Assembly (NCBI GenBank): GCA_964649825.1
Contig: CAZYQW010000130.1
Coordinates: 35,926 to 99,925 of the forward strand
Direction of reading: 5' to 3'
Length of the DNA: 64,000 nt
Source of the DNA: CAZYQW01 sp964649825
Lineage (GTDB): Bacteria > Planctomycetota > B15-G4 > JADJEK01
In this document: positions 1 to 8,454 of the stretch, one piece after another
Position numbering within the stretch: position 1 is the stretch's first letter
Layout: each line of letters begins with the position of its first letter
Position numbers and translations under genes: made by a program
Notes under the pieces: model-generated
Told to the model about the DNA's origin: nothing
The model's input: only the letters and a program-made list of their open reading frames with translations
The model's database searches: none

Positions 1-586
1 GCCCGCGCTCGAGCGTTCCGCGCGCATGAACCGCGGCGGCGCGCAGAAGCGCCAGGAAGGCGAACACGAGCTCGCCGCCGTGGCCCATCAGCAGGAACGC
101 GAGCTCGCGCCAGCGGTGGGAGAACGCGATCATCGGCACGACGACCGCGAGGACGCCGCACGCGATCGCCTGCGCCTTCGACTCGTGCCGGCGATGCCAC
201 GCCAGCGCCCCGAGCCCGGCCGCGATCGCGAAGACGAGCCACGGCTCCTGAGCGGAGTGCACCGCGGCCGCGTGCCCGTCGAGCCGAATCGCCGGGAAGG
301 CCGGCATGCCGCACGCCCAGGCCATCGCCGAATGGCCCATCTCGTGGACGAGCGACGCGAGGAACCACCCCATGAAAGAGAAGACCGGAAGCGCGAACAC
401 CTGCGCCGCGAGCGCGGACACGATCAGCAGCTTCCACGGCAGGCCGAGGGCCGGCCCGAACGAGAGCGTCACCGTGTTCGGGCGCGCCGGTCGACCCGTG
501 ACGACCTTGACCTCGGCCCGGTCGAGCGCGATCGAGGAGCGGGGACGGGCGCGCGGCGGCTCGGTCGGCGTCTCGGGGCGAACCAT
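1..586 (-). CDS. Truncated membrane protein with HExxH metalloprotease motif (site-2-protease-like)
   Basis: The gene runs off the left edge, so only the first 195 codons are seen and the C-terminus is missing. The start is the ATG at 586; an ATG at 599 is in another frame. A hydrophilic N-terminus (about 50 residues) leads into a hydrophobic segment (about 53-80) that runs straight into HEMGH at residues 81-85, followed by further hydrophobic stretches. HExxH at the edge of a membrane helix is the layout of M50/site-2-protease-like zinc peptidases, which cut substrates within the membrane. The third zinc ligand (normally an NPDG-type motif further on) is not visible, so catalytic activity is unproven. 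It lies 54 bp downstream of the FG-GAP gene on the same strand and may share its transcript. Confidence 0.6.
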   Translation of the reverse strand, partial: MVRPETPTEPPRARPRSSIALDRAEVKVVTGRPARPNTVTLSFGPALGLPWKLLIVSALAAQVFALPVFSFMGWFLASLVHEMGHSAMAWACGMPAFPAIRLDGHAAAVHSAQEPWLVFAIAAGLGALAWHRRHESKAQAIACGVLAVVVPMIAFSHRWRELAFLLMGHGGELVFAFLALLRAAAVHARGTLERG

Positions 587-640
587 CGCCCAGGAACATC
601 GGCCGATACCGCCGCGAAACTCAACCGCCGAGCGCGGGTC

Positions 641-2275
641 TCAGCCGCCGACCAACGTGAGCGGGACGGCGTGGCTGGCCGCGGCCGCCGCCGCGCCGTC
701 GAGGACGAGGAACGCGTGATCCAGCGTCAACCCGATCAGCGCCGGGGCGGCCAGCGGCATCACCGCGATCGCCGCTTGCGCGCGGCCGTTCGCGTCGAGC
801 GTCCCGAACGTGTTCGACAGGGGCCCCTGGTTCGGGTGCGAGGCGGTGTAGAAGAGCCACGCGTCCGGGTTCAACGGAAGGAACTGACCGAGCGCGGAAA
901 CGCCGGGGTCGATGCCGCTCGCGCTGCCGAGCACGAAGTAGGGCCGACCGGCGTGGTCGGGACCGACGTCGAGGCGGAGCGACTGCGCGCCCCCCGCCGA
1001 GAGCACCACCCGGTGGACGTCCGTCGTGAGCGCGAGGTCCCGGCTCGAATACACGCGGACCAGCGGCGCGTGGAACATGCTCGCCGCGACGTCCGAATGG
1101 CTGACCGTGAAGTCCGGCGCCCCGTCGCCGTTCACGTCTCCGACGTCCGCGACGCCGCCGCCGAACCCGCCGCCGCCGACGTCCCCGTGCCGCGTGAACA
1201 GCGTCGCTCCGTCCCGGCCCGAGAACGCGCGAACGAACCCAGGCCCGCCGAAGAAGACCTCGTTCAGCCGCTGCGGCGCGCCGACGAGGAGGTCGACCGT
1301 CCCGTCGCCGTCGAGGTCGTCGATCGCGGTGGCCGCCGCTCCGAAGAAGTCGCCGGTCTCCCCGGCGAGCGCGAGCACGAGGTCGCCGGTCCGACCCGAG
1401 AAGACGTGAACGTAGCCGGGCGGCGACTCGAGCCACGTCTGCGGCGCGCCGACGATCACGTCGTCCACTCCGTCCCCGTCCACGTCCCCGGCGCGTGCGA
1501 CCACGCTGCCGAACAGGCCGTTGAAGTCGACGTCGCCGAGTTGATGGACGAGCGATCCGTCCGCGCCGGAAAGCACGAACGCCCGCCCCTTCGAACCGAC
1601 GGAGAGGTCCGGGATGCCGTCCCCGGTCACGTCGGAGAGCGCGGCCACCGAGGTCGAGAAGAGGAGGTCGAAGACCTGCGGGAGGACCGGGCTCACGACC
1701 TCGAACAACGGCTCTCCGTCGCCTCCGGAGTGGACGTAGAGGCGACCGAGTCCGCCGATCGGTTGGCCGTGCACCACGGCCGTGTCGCTCGGTGCGGAGA
1801 TCGCGAGGTCCAGGACGCCGTCGCCGTTCAAGTCCCCCAGCACGGTGACGTCGCTCGCGAACGACACGCTGTCGGCCGGGGCCGGGATCTTCACGATGAC
1901 CGCGCCGCTCGGGCCGCCGGAGCGGATGATCACATCCCCCGACGCGTAGAAGGAGGTCGTGCTGACGAACTCCATCAATCCATCGCCGTCGAGGTCGATG
2001 ATCATGAGAGGAAGCTCGAGGCCGAGGGGCACCTGCTCGATCGCTTCGCCGTTTCGTCCCGAGATCAACGCCAGCGCGACGCTGCCCGACGTCCCGCCCA
2101 CCGTGAAGTCGTCATGGCCGTCGCCGTTCACGTCGGCGAGCGGGATCACTTCGGCGACCCCGGACGCCGGCAGGACGGGCGGAGCCAGTTGGTAGATGAG
2201 GTCCTGCGCGCCCGCGACCGGCAGGGCGGCGCCGGCGAGGAGGAGGAGAGCGACCGAGCGAATTCGATTCAGCAT
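641..2275 (-). CDS. Secreted FG-GAP (VCBS) repeat beta-propeller protein
   Basis: A 544-residue exported protein. Residues 1-23 are a Sec signal peptide ending at AGA-QD. At least seven calcium-binding-type repeats follow, such as DVNGDGHDD, DLNGDGVLD, DVTGDGIPD, DVDGDGVDD and DLDGDGTVD, spaced about 60 residues apart; this pattern builds an integrin-alpha-like seven-bladed propeller. The last ~120 residues are a beta-rich domain ending PLTLVGG, related to the C-terminal module on other exported proteins in this window. There is no catalytic motif, so a cell-surface binding or structural role is likely, though the ligand is unknown. It follows the kinase gene by 69 bp on the same strand and may be an output of the sigma/kinase module. 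Confidence 0.85.
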   Translation of the reverse strand: MLNRIRSVALLLLAGAALPVAGAQDLIYQLAPPVLPASGVAEVIPLADVNGDGHDDFTVGGTSGSVALALISGRNGEAIEQVPLGLELPLMIIDLDGDGLMEFVSTTSFYASGDVIIRSGGPSGAVIVKIPAPADSVSFASDVTVLGDLNGDGVLDLAISAPSDTAVVHGQPIGGLGRLYVHSGGDGEPLFEVVSPVLPQVFDLLFSTSVAALSDVTGDGIPDLSVGSKGRAFVLSGADGSLVHQLGDVDFNGLFGSVVARAGDVDGDGVDDVIVGAPQTWLESPPGYVHVFSGRTGDLVLALAGETGDFFGAAATAIDDLDGDGTVDLLVGAPQRLNEVFFGGPGFVRAFSGRDGATLFTRHGDVGGGGFGGGVADVGDVNGDGAPDFTVSHSDVAASMFHAPLVRVYSSRDLALTTDVHRVVLSAGGAQSLRLDVGPDHAGRPYFVLGSASGIDPGVSALGQFLPLNPDAWLFYTASHPNQGPLSNTFGTLDANGRAQAAIAVMPLAAPALIGLTLDHAFLVLDGAAAAAASHAVPLTLVGG

Positions 2276-2344
2276 GGGGTGCGATCCGTTTCGTTGACGT
2301 ACAGCGTGTCGTCGCTCACAAACGAGATCGCGGCGGCGGAGGGG

Positions 2345-4681
2345 TCACGGCGAGCCGACCTCCGCGGCCGGCGAAGAGCTCGCCGCCTCGAGCACCCTCC
2401 TGGCTCGCGCCATCAGGTCGGACGCCGGAAGCGCGTCGGACTCGTCCTCGAGGACGTCGCACGCGAGCGCGACCGCCTCCTCGCGTTCCCCCAGCATGAG
2501 GAGCGACTCGGCCAGACCGACCGCGGCGCGCAGCGTGCTCGCGTGCCGATCGCCGACGCGTTCGCGCGACGCGCGGAGCACGCCGCGGAAGGTCGCGACC
2601 GCCTCCTCGTACCTCTGCTGTCCTTGCTCGGCGGCGCCGATCCAGAAGCGCGTGATCAGGTTGAACGGGTGATCCTCGCCGAGCAGCGGCCCCCGCGCCC
2701 GGAGGACTTCATGGCTCAACGTCTCCGACTCCGCGAACCGACCGACGAGACAGAGGAGCGCCGCGTGGTTCTGGACGGAGACGAGCGTGTCGAGGTTCCC
2801 TTCGCCGAACGTGGTCCTCATCGCCGCCGCCACGTCGCTCGCCCGCCCTACCGCCTCCTCGCTCCGGCCCGCGGCGGACAGAGCGGCGACGAGGTTGTTC
2901 AGATGCGCGATCGTCTCGATGGACCGAGTGCCGTAGCGCGCTTCGCTCAGGCGGCAGACGGCCTCGAGGATCGAGACCGCCTCCGCCCCGCGACCGACTA
3001 GCTTGAGGCTGCACGCGTGGAGGTCCATCGCCGAGAGCGTCAACTTGTCATCGGCGCCGAACCGCGCCGACGCGCGCTCCACCACCTCTTCGAGGAGCCC
3101 GATCGCCTCGGCCGCTCGGTTCAGCTCGCCAAGGACGAGCGCGAGACGGTGTCGCGCGACGATGCGTTGCCGCTCGCGATCGTCATCGACCTGGTCGAGA
3201 CACTCGACCGCGCGGCGCAGATGCGGCTCGGCCTCGAGCGGTCGGCCGAGGGCGCGCAGCGTCCAACCCACCGTCGCATGCAGGGCGCCGGCGACGCCGG
3301 GCTGGTCGACGAAGTCCCGATCGATGCCGCCGGCGACCGACGTCAGGAGATCGCGCACCGTCACGTCCGGCCCCGAATGCCACGGCTGCGCCGCGACGAC
3401 CGCGTTCTGCAGGAAGTCGACGACCTGCTGAGCCTCCTGCGCCCTCGCCTCGGCCGCGCGACGGTGCCGCTCCGCCTCCGTCAATCCGAGGGCGAGCCCG
3501 ATCGTGCCCATCACGAGCGCCGACGCGGCGAGCGCGGCGAGGGTCAGCGAGACGCGATGCCGCCGGAACAGCTTCGTCACGCGGTACCAGGTCGACGGAG
3601 GCCCGGCAAGCACCGGCTCGTGGGCCAGGGCGCGGCGAAGGTCGGCCCCCAGCTCGCCTCCCGTCGCGTAGCGGAACTCCGGGTCGACGTCCGTCGCCTT
3701 CGCGATGATCCAGCCGACCTCGCGCTCGAGCCCCCCGCCCTCGCGCCGCGACGGTGGCGACGGCTCCGATCCCGCGTCCGAGACCCCATCGACCGCTTCC
3801 CGCCACGGCCGGCCGGCCACGAGCTCGTAGAGCACGGCGCCGAGCGAGTAGACGTCCCCGCGCAGGTCGATCCCGCTCGACGAGGCGTCCCGCTGCTCGG
3901 GGCTCATGTAGCGCAGCGTGCCGACCCGCTCGCCGGCCGCCGTAACGCGCGACTCCCCGCCGACCGCGCCCGCGACGCCGAAGTCGATCACCTTGACGCG
4001 TCCGCCGGTTCCGACGAGCAGGTTGGCCGGCTTCAGGTCGCGGTGCATCAAGCCGCGCTGGTGAGCGTGCTGGATCGCGTCGCACACGTCGAGGAACAGC
4101 CGGACGCGCCGCTCGAACGGCAGCCGTTCGTCGTCGCAGTACCGGTCGACGGGACGGGCGTGCTCGACCAGCTCCATGACGAGGTACGGGGCCTCGACCG
4201 ATCGCCCGCCGACGTCCTCCCGATGCACACCGGCCTCGAAGATCTGCGCGATGCTCGGATGGTTCAGCGACGCCAGCACCTCGCCCTCGACGCGGAAGCG
4301 GCGGCGGGCCGACGCGGACGGAAAGCCGATCCGCATCATCTTGAGCGCGACGCGGCGTCGCGGCCGCTCCTGCTCGGCCTCGTAGACGGTTCCCATGCCG
4401 CCGCTGCCGAGGACGCGACGGATCACGCAGGAGCCGACGCGCGCGCCGGCGACCGCGTCCGAGAGCCGCTCCTCGAGCCAGTCGTTGATGCGGGCCTCGC
4501 TCGGGAGGAGGTCGTCCTCGGTCGGATCGACGTCGAGGGCGACGAGGCGGAGGACCTCGTCGCAGAGCGCTTCGTCGCCGCCGCACTCGCGCTCGACGAA
4601 CGCGCTCCGTCGCTCGGCCGGGAGATCGAGCGCCCCCTCGAGCAGCCGCCGGACCGTCCGCCATCGTTCAGGCGTCGGCAT
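2345..4681 (-). CDS. Membrane-spanning Ser/Thr protein kinase with TPR sensor domain
   Basis: A 778-residue Hanks-type (PknB-like) kinase. The glycine-rich loop is at 92-97 (GSGGMG), the ATP-binding lysine at 114, the catalytic loop HRDLKPAN at 213-220, and DFG at 233-235 followed by SPEQ at 260-263. All key residues are present, so it should be active. A single membrane helix at about 378-400 separates the cytoplasmic kinase from a C-terminal half (about 425-760) of TPR-like helical repeats, presumably outside the cytoplasm and able to bind peptides or proteins. The N-terminal ~80 residues, starting ERWRTVRRLLEGALDLP, form a small helical domain typical of kinases that follow this type of sigma factor. 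The ATG overlaps the end of the upstream sigma gene by 14 bp, implying translational coupling. Confidence 0.93.
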   Translation of the reverse strand: MPTPERWRTVRRLLEGALDLPAERRSAFVERECGGDEALCDEVLRLVALDVDPTEDDLLPSEARINDWLEERLSDAVAGARVGSCVIRRVLGSGGMGTVYEAEQERPRRRVALKMMRIGFPSASARRRFRVEGEVLASLNHPSIAQIFEAGVHREDVGGRSVEAPYLVMELVEHARPVDRYCDDERLPFERRVRLFLDVCDAIQHAHQRGLMHRDLKPANLLVGTGGRVKVIDFGVAGAVGGESRVTAAGERVGTLRYMSPEQRDASSSGIDLRGDVYSLGAVLYELVAGRPWREAVDGVSDAGSEPSPPSRREGGGLEREVGWIIAKATDVDPEFRYATGGELGADLRRALAHEPVLAGPPSTWYRVTKLFRRHRVSLTLAALAASALVMGTIGLALGLTEAERHRRAAEARAQEAQQVVDFLQNAVVAAQPWHSGPDVTVRDLLTSVAGGIDRDFVDQPGVAGALHATVGWTLRALGRPLEAEPHLRRAVECLDQVDDDRERQRIVARHRLALVLGELNRAAEAIGLLEEVVERASARFGADDKLTLSAMDLHACSLKLVGRGAEAVSILEAVCRLSEARYGTRSIETIAHLNNLVAALSAAGRSEEAVGRASDVAAAMRTTFGEGNLDTLVSVQNHAALLCLVGRFAESETLSHEVLRARGPLLGEDHPFNLITRFWIGAAEQGQQRYEEAVATFRGVLRASRERVGDRHASTLRAAVGLAESLLMLGEREEAVALACDVLEDESDALPASDLMARARRVLEAASSSPAAEVGSP

Positions 4682-5279
4682 TCGAGTCCTCGCGCAGGAG
4701 TTCGTCGCGCAGCCAGATGCGAGCGCAGCGCCAGCCCCGCTTCACCGTCCGCTCCGAGATCCCGAGGACGTCCGACGTCTCCTCGACCGTCATCCCCGCG
4801 AAGTAGCGCAGCTCGACGATCCGCGCCAGCCGCGGGTCGGCCGCGGCGAGCGACGAGAGCGCCTCGTCGAGCGCGAGCACCGACACGCGGTCCTCCTCGA
4901 CGGCGATCGCGCCCTCGTCGAGCGACAGCCTCGTGCGCCCCCGCCCGCGCTTCTCGGTCGCTCGCGCCCGCGCGTGGTCGACGAGAACCGCGCGCATCGC
5001 CTGAGCCGCGAGCGCGAGGAAGTGCCGCCGATCCTGCCACCGTCGATCATCCGCGTCGACGATCCGCAGGAACGCCTCGTGCACGAGCGCCGTCGGCTGC
5101 AGCGTGTGGTCGGGCCCCTGTCGCGACATCGCACGGCTCGCGATCTGGTGAAGCTCCCCGTAGAGGAGCGGAAGCAGGCGACGCGTGGCGAGCGGGTCGC
5201 CACCGACGGCGCGCCGAAGAAGTGACTTGGCGTCGTCCACGCGGTTCTCGAGGCTCGGGTCCGGTCTGCGGCGGGGCAC
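4668..5279 (-). CDS. ECF-type RNA polymerase sigma factor, kinase-linked family
   Basis: A 203-residue sigma factor of the ECF-like group usually found beside Ser/Thr kinases in planctomycetes and acidobacteria (TIGR02999-like). Region 2 contains the signature HTLQPTALVHEAFLRIVD and the HFLALAAQAMRAVLVDHAR block, which recognises the -10 element. Region 4 near the C-terminus (RIVELRYFAGMTVEETSDVL) is the helix-turn-helix for the -35 element. No anti-sigma gene is present; in this family the neighbouring kinase is thought to control activity by phosphorylation. The gene heads the transcription unit 5279 to 1 and overlaps the kinase start by 14 bp. The short gap 5280-5354 presumably holds its promoter. 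Confidence 0.93.
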   Translation of the reverse strand: MPRRRPDPSLENRVDDAKSLLRRAVGGDPLATRRLLPLLYGELHQIASRAMSRQGPDHTLQPTALVHEAFLRIVDADDRRWQDRRHFLALAAQAMRAVLVDHARARATEKRGRGRTRLSLDEGAIAVEEDRVSVLALDEALSSLAAADPRLARIVELRYFAGMTVEETSDVLGISERTVKRGWRCARIWLRDELLREDSNADA

Positions 5280-5354
5280 TGGGCACAGCGCCCGTCAGTA
5301 GAACGGATTCGAGCCGATCTCGGGGCCAAATCGATCGCGACCCCGCGGCCGCCT

Positions 5355-6218
5355 CTATTCCTCGCGCTCGCGCTCGCGGAGACGGTCCTCGTATGCGCGG
5401 CGGGCGGCGTCGACCGCCACGACACCCGCGCCGGCCGCCATCGTCTCCGCGAGTCGGGCGCCGGCCAGCGCGATCTCGCGGTCGACCTCGAGCGCCTCCT
5501 TGCGGAAGCGCGAGAACTCGATCAGCTCGCCGAGGTAGTCGGCGGCGCGACGGAAGTCGGCGCGGGCGCGGCGCCACGAATCGGGGTCGCCCCGCTCGAG
5601 GCTCGCCTGAGCGCGGGACAGCAGGCCGACGCTCGCAGCGCGGACCGGCCACCACTGCCCGCGGGCGAACTCGGCGCCGGCGACCTGCGCGTCGACGCCG
5701 GCGTCGAGCGTCGTCCGCCCCGTCGTGCGCTCGAACGCGGCGGCGAACTCCGGGAAATGCTCCCCCCGCGACCGGATCAGGATCCCTCGCTCGGCGTGGA
5801 GGACGGCGTTATACGGGTCGCGCTCCAGCCCTTCGTCGAGCACGCGGAGCGCCTCCGCGATCCAGGCGAGACGCCGCGCCGGGTCGATCTCGAGCGGCGG
5901 CAAGTTGTAACCGAGGACGTCGGACAGGCGGACCCGCGCGGCCGGCAGGTCGGGAGCGATCGCGAGCACCTCGCGCGCGAGGCGCAGAGCGGCATGGGTC
6001 CGGCCGCCCTTCAACGCTCCATCGATCCGCACGAGCCAGATCTGCACGACGAACGCACGCAGCTCCGGCAGGAAGCGGATCGCCGGCCCGCGATTCGGAT
6101 TGCCGGCCACCGAGAACGTGCCGTGCTCGTGGAACCGCAGGCGCCGCTCGGCGGCGCGGTCGGCCGCGAGGAACAGCAGGATCGCGAGCGGCGCAGGAAG
6201 GATCAGTCGGCTCCGCAT
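5355..6218 (-). CDS. Exported or membrane-anchored helical/TPR-like protein, third gene of ABC transporter operon
   Basis: Length about 287 residues from the ATG at 6218; the frame stays open upstream to 6281, but that would overlap the permease gene, and 6218 places a hydrophobic segment (LILPAPLAILLFLAAD) at the N-terminus as a signal peptide or anchor. The rest is alpha-helical with TPR-like spacing (for example AALRLAREVLAIAPDLPAA and ALRVLDEGLERDPYNAVL). No enzyme motif is seen. It starts 13 bp after the permease stop and probably belongs to the same operon, which suggests a periplasmic accessory of the exporter; this is inference from context. The C-terminus is highly charged (RLREREREE). 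Confidence 0.7.
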   Translation of the reverse strand: MRSRLILPAPLAILLFLAADRAAERRLRFHEHGTFSVAGNPNRGPAIRFLPELRAFVVQIWLVRIDGALKGGRTHAALRLAREVLAIAPDLPAARVRLSDVLGYNLPPLEIDPARRLAWIAEALRVLDEGLERDPYNAVLHAERGILIRSRGEHFPEFAAAFERTTGRTTLDAGVDAQVAGAEFARGQWWPVRAASVGLLSRAQASLERGDPDSWRRARADFRRAADYLGELIEFSRFRKEALEVDREIALAGARLAETMAAGAGVVAVDAARRAYEDRLREREREE

Positions 6219-6231
6219 CGCCGCGCCCTCC

Positions 6232-7440
6232 TCACCGCTCCCGCAGCGGAACCGCCGCCGCGGTGAGCACCAGCGATGCACCGAGGACGAGGAGGCCGAC
6301 GCCGAACGCGACGCCGAGGTCGCCGAACGGCAACGCGTCCCCGCGCCCGAGCCGTTCCGCCGGGTTGAACCGCGCGAGGTCGGGCACGAGCCTCACGAGC
6401 AGCGAGAGGAACGACCGCAGCCAGCGTCCGCGCGTCGGTCCCTCCCCCGGCCCGGGACCGGGTTCGTCTTGACCGATGCCGGCGATCACGTCGAGCACCG
6501 CGTCGCGCCCGAGCGCGACGAGAAGGATGAAGCTCCCCGCGAGCGACGCGGTCCCGGGGGACAACCCGACGGAGAGGAAGAAGGCGATCGACGCCGCGAT
6601 CGTCCCGGCCAGGATCACCAGGCCGAGCGCGAATCCGAGCTGGCCCGCCACCGAGGCGCGTGGTCCGAGCGTGGTGAGCGAGGAGCGGTCGACCTCGAGC
6701 ACGAACGCGCGCGACGCCGGCTCGACCACGAGCGCGAACGGTCGCCCGCCGGGACGCTCGAAGTGGATCGGCAACTCGCGCAACGGACGAAACGGCACCG
6801 GCGCGAAGCGATCGGTCTCGCCGTCCGGGCCCTCGAACGTGACGGCGATCTCGAGGTGGCCGCTGAACTCCGCGCCGAGCGGGATCTTCGGCACGAGCCG
6901 CAGCGACGCCGTCGGGATCGAGTCGGCGCCGAACTCGAACCGAGCCGGGCTGCCCTCCACGACGTGCGCGACTTGTTGCTCGCCGAGGTCGTTCCCGTCG
7001 ACGACCACGCGGGCGGCGACGATGCGCTCGCGCAGCGGGGGCACGTCGGCCAGGGCAAGACCGGAGGGTGCCGCGATCGTGATCGCCAGCACGACCACCG
7101 AGCACAGCATTGCCGCGACGATGCCGAGCAGCCGCCCCGCCGCGTAGGTCAGCCGCCGCACGGGCCGCACCGCGAGGTGCGCGAAGAACCCGGAGCCGCG
7201 ATCCTCGACGCCGAGGATCAGCCCCGAGACCAGACCGTGGATGACGACGACGAGGAAGAGCGCGCTGACGAGCGTCTCGATCCCCGCCCCTTCGAGCTCG
7301 GCGCCGTGGAGGCTCCTCGTCCCGACCGCCCTCGTGGCGCGCACGAACAGTCCGGACAGCAAGCCGACGGCGACGAGGAGCAGCGCCGACCGGCGGCGCA
7401 TGAGGACGCGCACGGTGTCGCGAGCCAGCGCGAGGATCAC
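6232..7440 (-). CDS. ABC-2 type transporter permease
   Basis: A 402-residue membrane protein. Hydrophobic segments near the N-terminus (SALLLVAVGLLSGLFV, LVSALFLVVVIHGLVSGLIL and a third about 40 residues on) and near the C-terminus (LGFALGLVILAGTIAAS, SLAGSFILLVAL, GVGLLVLGASLVLTAAAV) flank a soluble loop of roughly 170 residues that is beta-rich and probably periplasmic. This is the layout of ABC-2/Gld-type permeases working with a separate ATPase. The start is the GTG at 7440, which overlaps the TGA of the ATPase gene (GTGA), so the two are translated together. The open frame continues upstream to 8436 but only as antisense to the ATPase, so that longer start is rejected. The substrate is unknown. 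Confidence 0.85.
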   Translation of the reverse strand: MILALARDTVRVLMRRRSALLLVAVGLLSGLFVRATRAVGTRSLHGAELEGAGIETLVSALFLVVVIHGLVSGLILGVEDRGSGFFAHLAVRPVRRLTYAAGRLLGIVAAMLCSVVVLAITIAAPSGLALADVPPLRERIVAARVVVDGNDLGEQQVAHVVEGSPARFEFGADSIPTASLRLVPKIPLGAEFSGHLEIAVTFEGPDGETDRFAPVPFRPLRELPIHFERPGGRPFALVVEPASRAFVLEVDRSSLTTLGPRASVAGQLGFALGLVILAGTIAASIAFFLSVGLSPGTASLAGSFILLVALGRDAVLDVIAGIGQDEPGPGPGEGPTRGRWLRSFLSLLVRLVPDLARFNPAERLGRGDALPFGDLGVAFGVGLLVLGASLVLTAAAVPLRER

Positions 7441-8291
7441 GACCCGTCTCCCTCGACGTGGCGACGGAACAGCTCCTCCAGACTCTCCCGGCCGGGCCGA
7501 GCCCGGACGATCGTGCCGCCCTGCGACGCGATCCATCGCTCGAGCTCGTCGCGTGCCGCGGTCGTGAGGTCGTCGACCACGACCTCGAAGCGATCGCGTC
7601 GCGTCAGCACGTCGCCCTCGGCGCCGGAGAGCAGCGTCTTTCCTCTCGACAGGATGATCAGGTGCGTCGCCACCGCCTCGAGGTCCGCGAGGGCGTGCGA
7701 CGAGAGAAGCACCGCGGAGCCGTTCGCCGCGCGGCGCAGGATCTCCTCGCGGACGATCTGATTGCCGAACGGGTCGAGCCCGTCGAAGGGCTCGTCCAGG
7801 ACGAGCAGGGTCGGGTCGGCGAGCAGCGCGGCGGCGATCGAGAGCCGTCGTACCATTCCCTTGGAGTAGCCGCCGATCGCCTGGCGCGCGGCGCGCGACA
7901 GGTCGAGCTCCTCGAGGACCCGGTCGACGCGCGGCCCGACCCCGACCGCCGGAATCCCGGCGAGGCGGCCGAGCAGGAGGAGCGTCTCGCGCCCGGTGCG
8001 GGCCGCCGCGAGGTCGAAGTGCTCCGGAGCGTAGCCGACGCCGCGGCGCGCCGCCGGCCGCCCGACCGGGGCGCCGTGGATCCGCACCTCGCCGCGGGTC
8101 GTCGCGAGAAGCCCGAGGCAGCAGCGGATCGCCGTCGTCTTGCCGGAGCCGTTCGGCCCCACGAGGCCGACCACGTGGCCGGGTTCGATCTGGACGTCGA
8201 ACCCGGCGAGCGCGGTGACGTTGCCGCGGCCGAGGGGCCCTCGGTAGACCTTGGTCACTCCGTTCGCGGTCAACGGTAGAGGGTCGTTCAT
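7437..8291 (-). CDS. ABC transporter ATP-binding protein
   Basis: A 284-residue ATPase subunit starting at ATG 8291 (MNDPLPLTANGVTKVYRG). The Walker A motif is GPNGSGKTT, the signature region reads GGYSKGMVRRLSIAAALL, and Walker B is LLVLDEPFDGLDP. The C-terminal ~70 residues form the extra domain common in ABC-2 exporters. The family energises export of drugs, lipids or polysaccharides, or anchors gliding/gas-vesicle-like machines; which applies here cannot be told. The frame is open to 8516, but that start would overlap the divergent M48 gene, so 8291 is preferred. It heads an operon with the permease (4-bp overlap) and the helical protein. Confidence 0.95.
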   Translation of the reverse strand: MNDPLPLTANGVTKVYRGPLGRGNVTALAGFDVQIEPGHVVGLVGPNGSGKTTAIRCCLGLLATTRGEVRIHGAPVGRPAARRGVGYAPEHFDLAAARTGRETLLLLGRLAGIPAVGVGPRVDRVLEELDLSRAARQAIGGYSKGMVRRLSIAAALLADPTLLVLDEPFDGLDPFGNQIVREEILRRAANGSAVLLSSHALADLEAVATHLIILSRGKTLLSGAEGDVLTRRDRFEVVVDDLTTAARDELERWIASQGGTIVRARPGRESLEELFRRHVEGDGS

Positions 8292-8454
8292 GTCTCCGAA
8301 TCGTCGGACGGAATACTCGGCGTCGGCGCAAACTGTAACAGCCGGCGGTGACGCGGCTCGTATGGCTCGTACGTAAGGAGAGCCGCGCTCGACACGGACC
8401 GACGGCCGGCGTAGTCTCGTACCGTTTGCATCGCACCTACGACGAGATCCAAAG
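8292..8454. promoter_or_regulatory. Divergent promoter region with short direct repeat
   Basis: These 163 bp separate the start of the ABC operon (minus) from the M48 gene (plus) and must hold both promoters. A direct repeat ggctcgta occurs at 8355-8362 and 8364-8371, nine bases apart, running into the palindrome cgtacg, so a regulator could bind here. No confident -35/-10 pair could be assigned. Confidence 0.35.

Noticed and set aside
26..6472. Very long plus-strand open frames (for example 26-3001 and 3017-6472).
   Set aside because: They are antisense to well-supported minus-strand genes and translate into arginine-rich chains without domains. High GC makes stop codons rare in such shadows.
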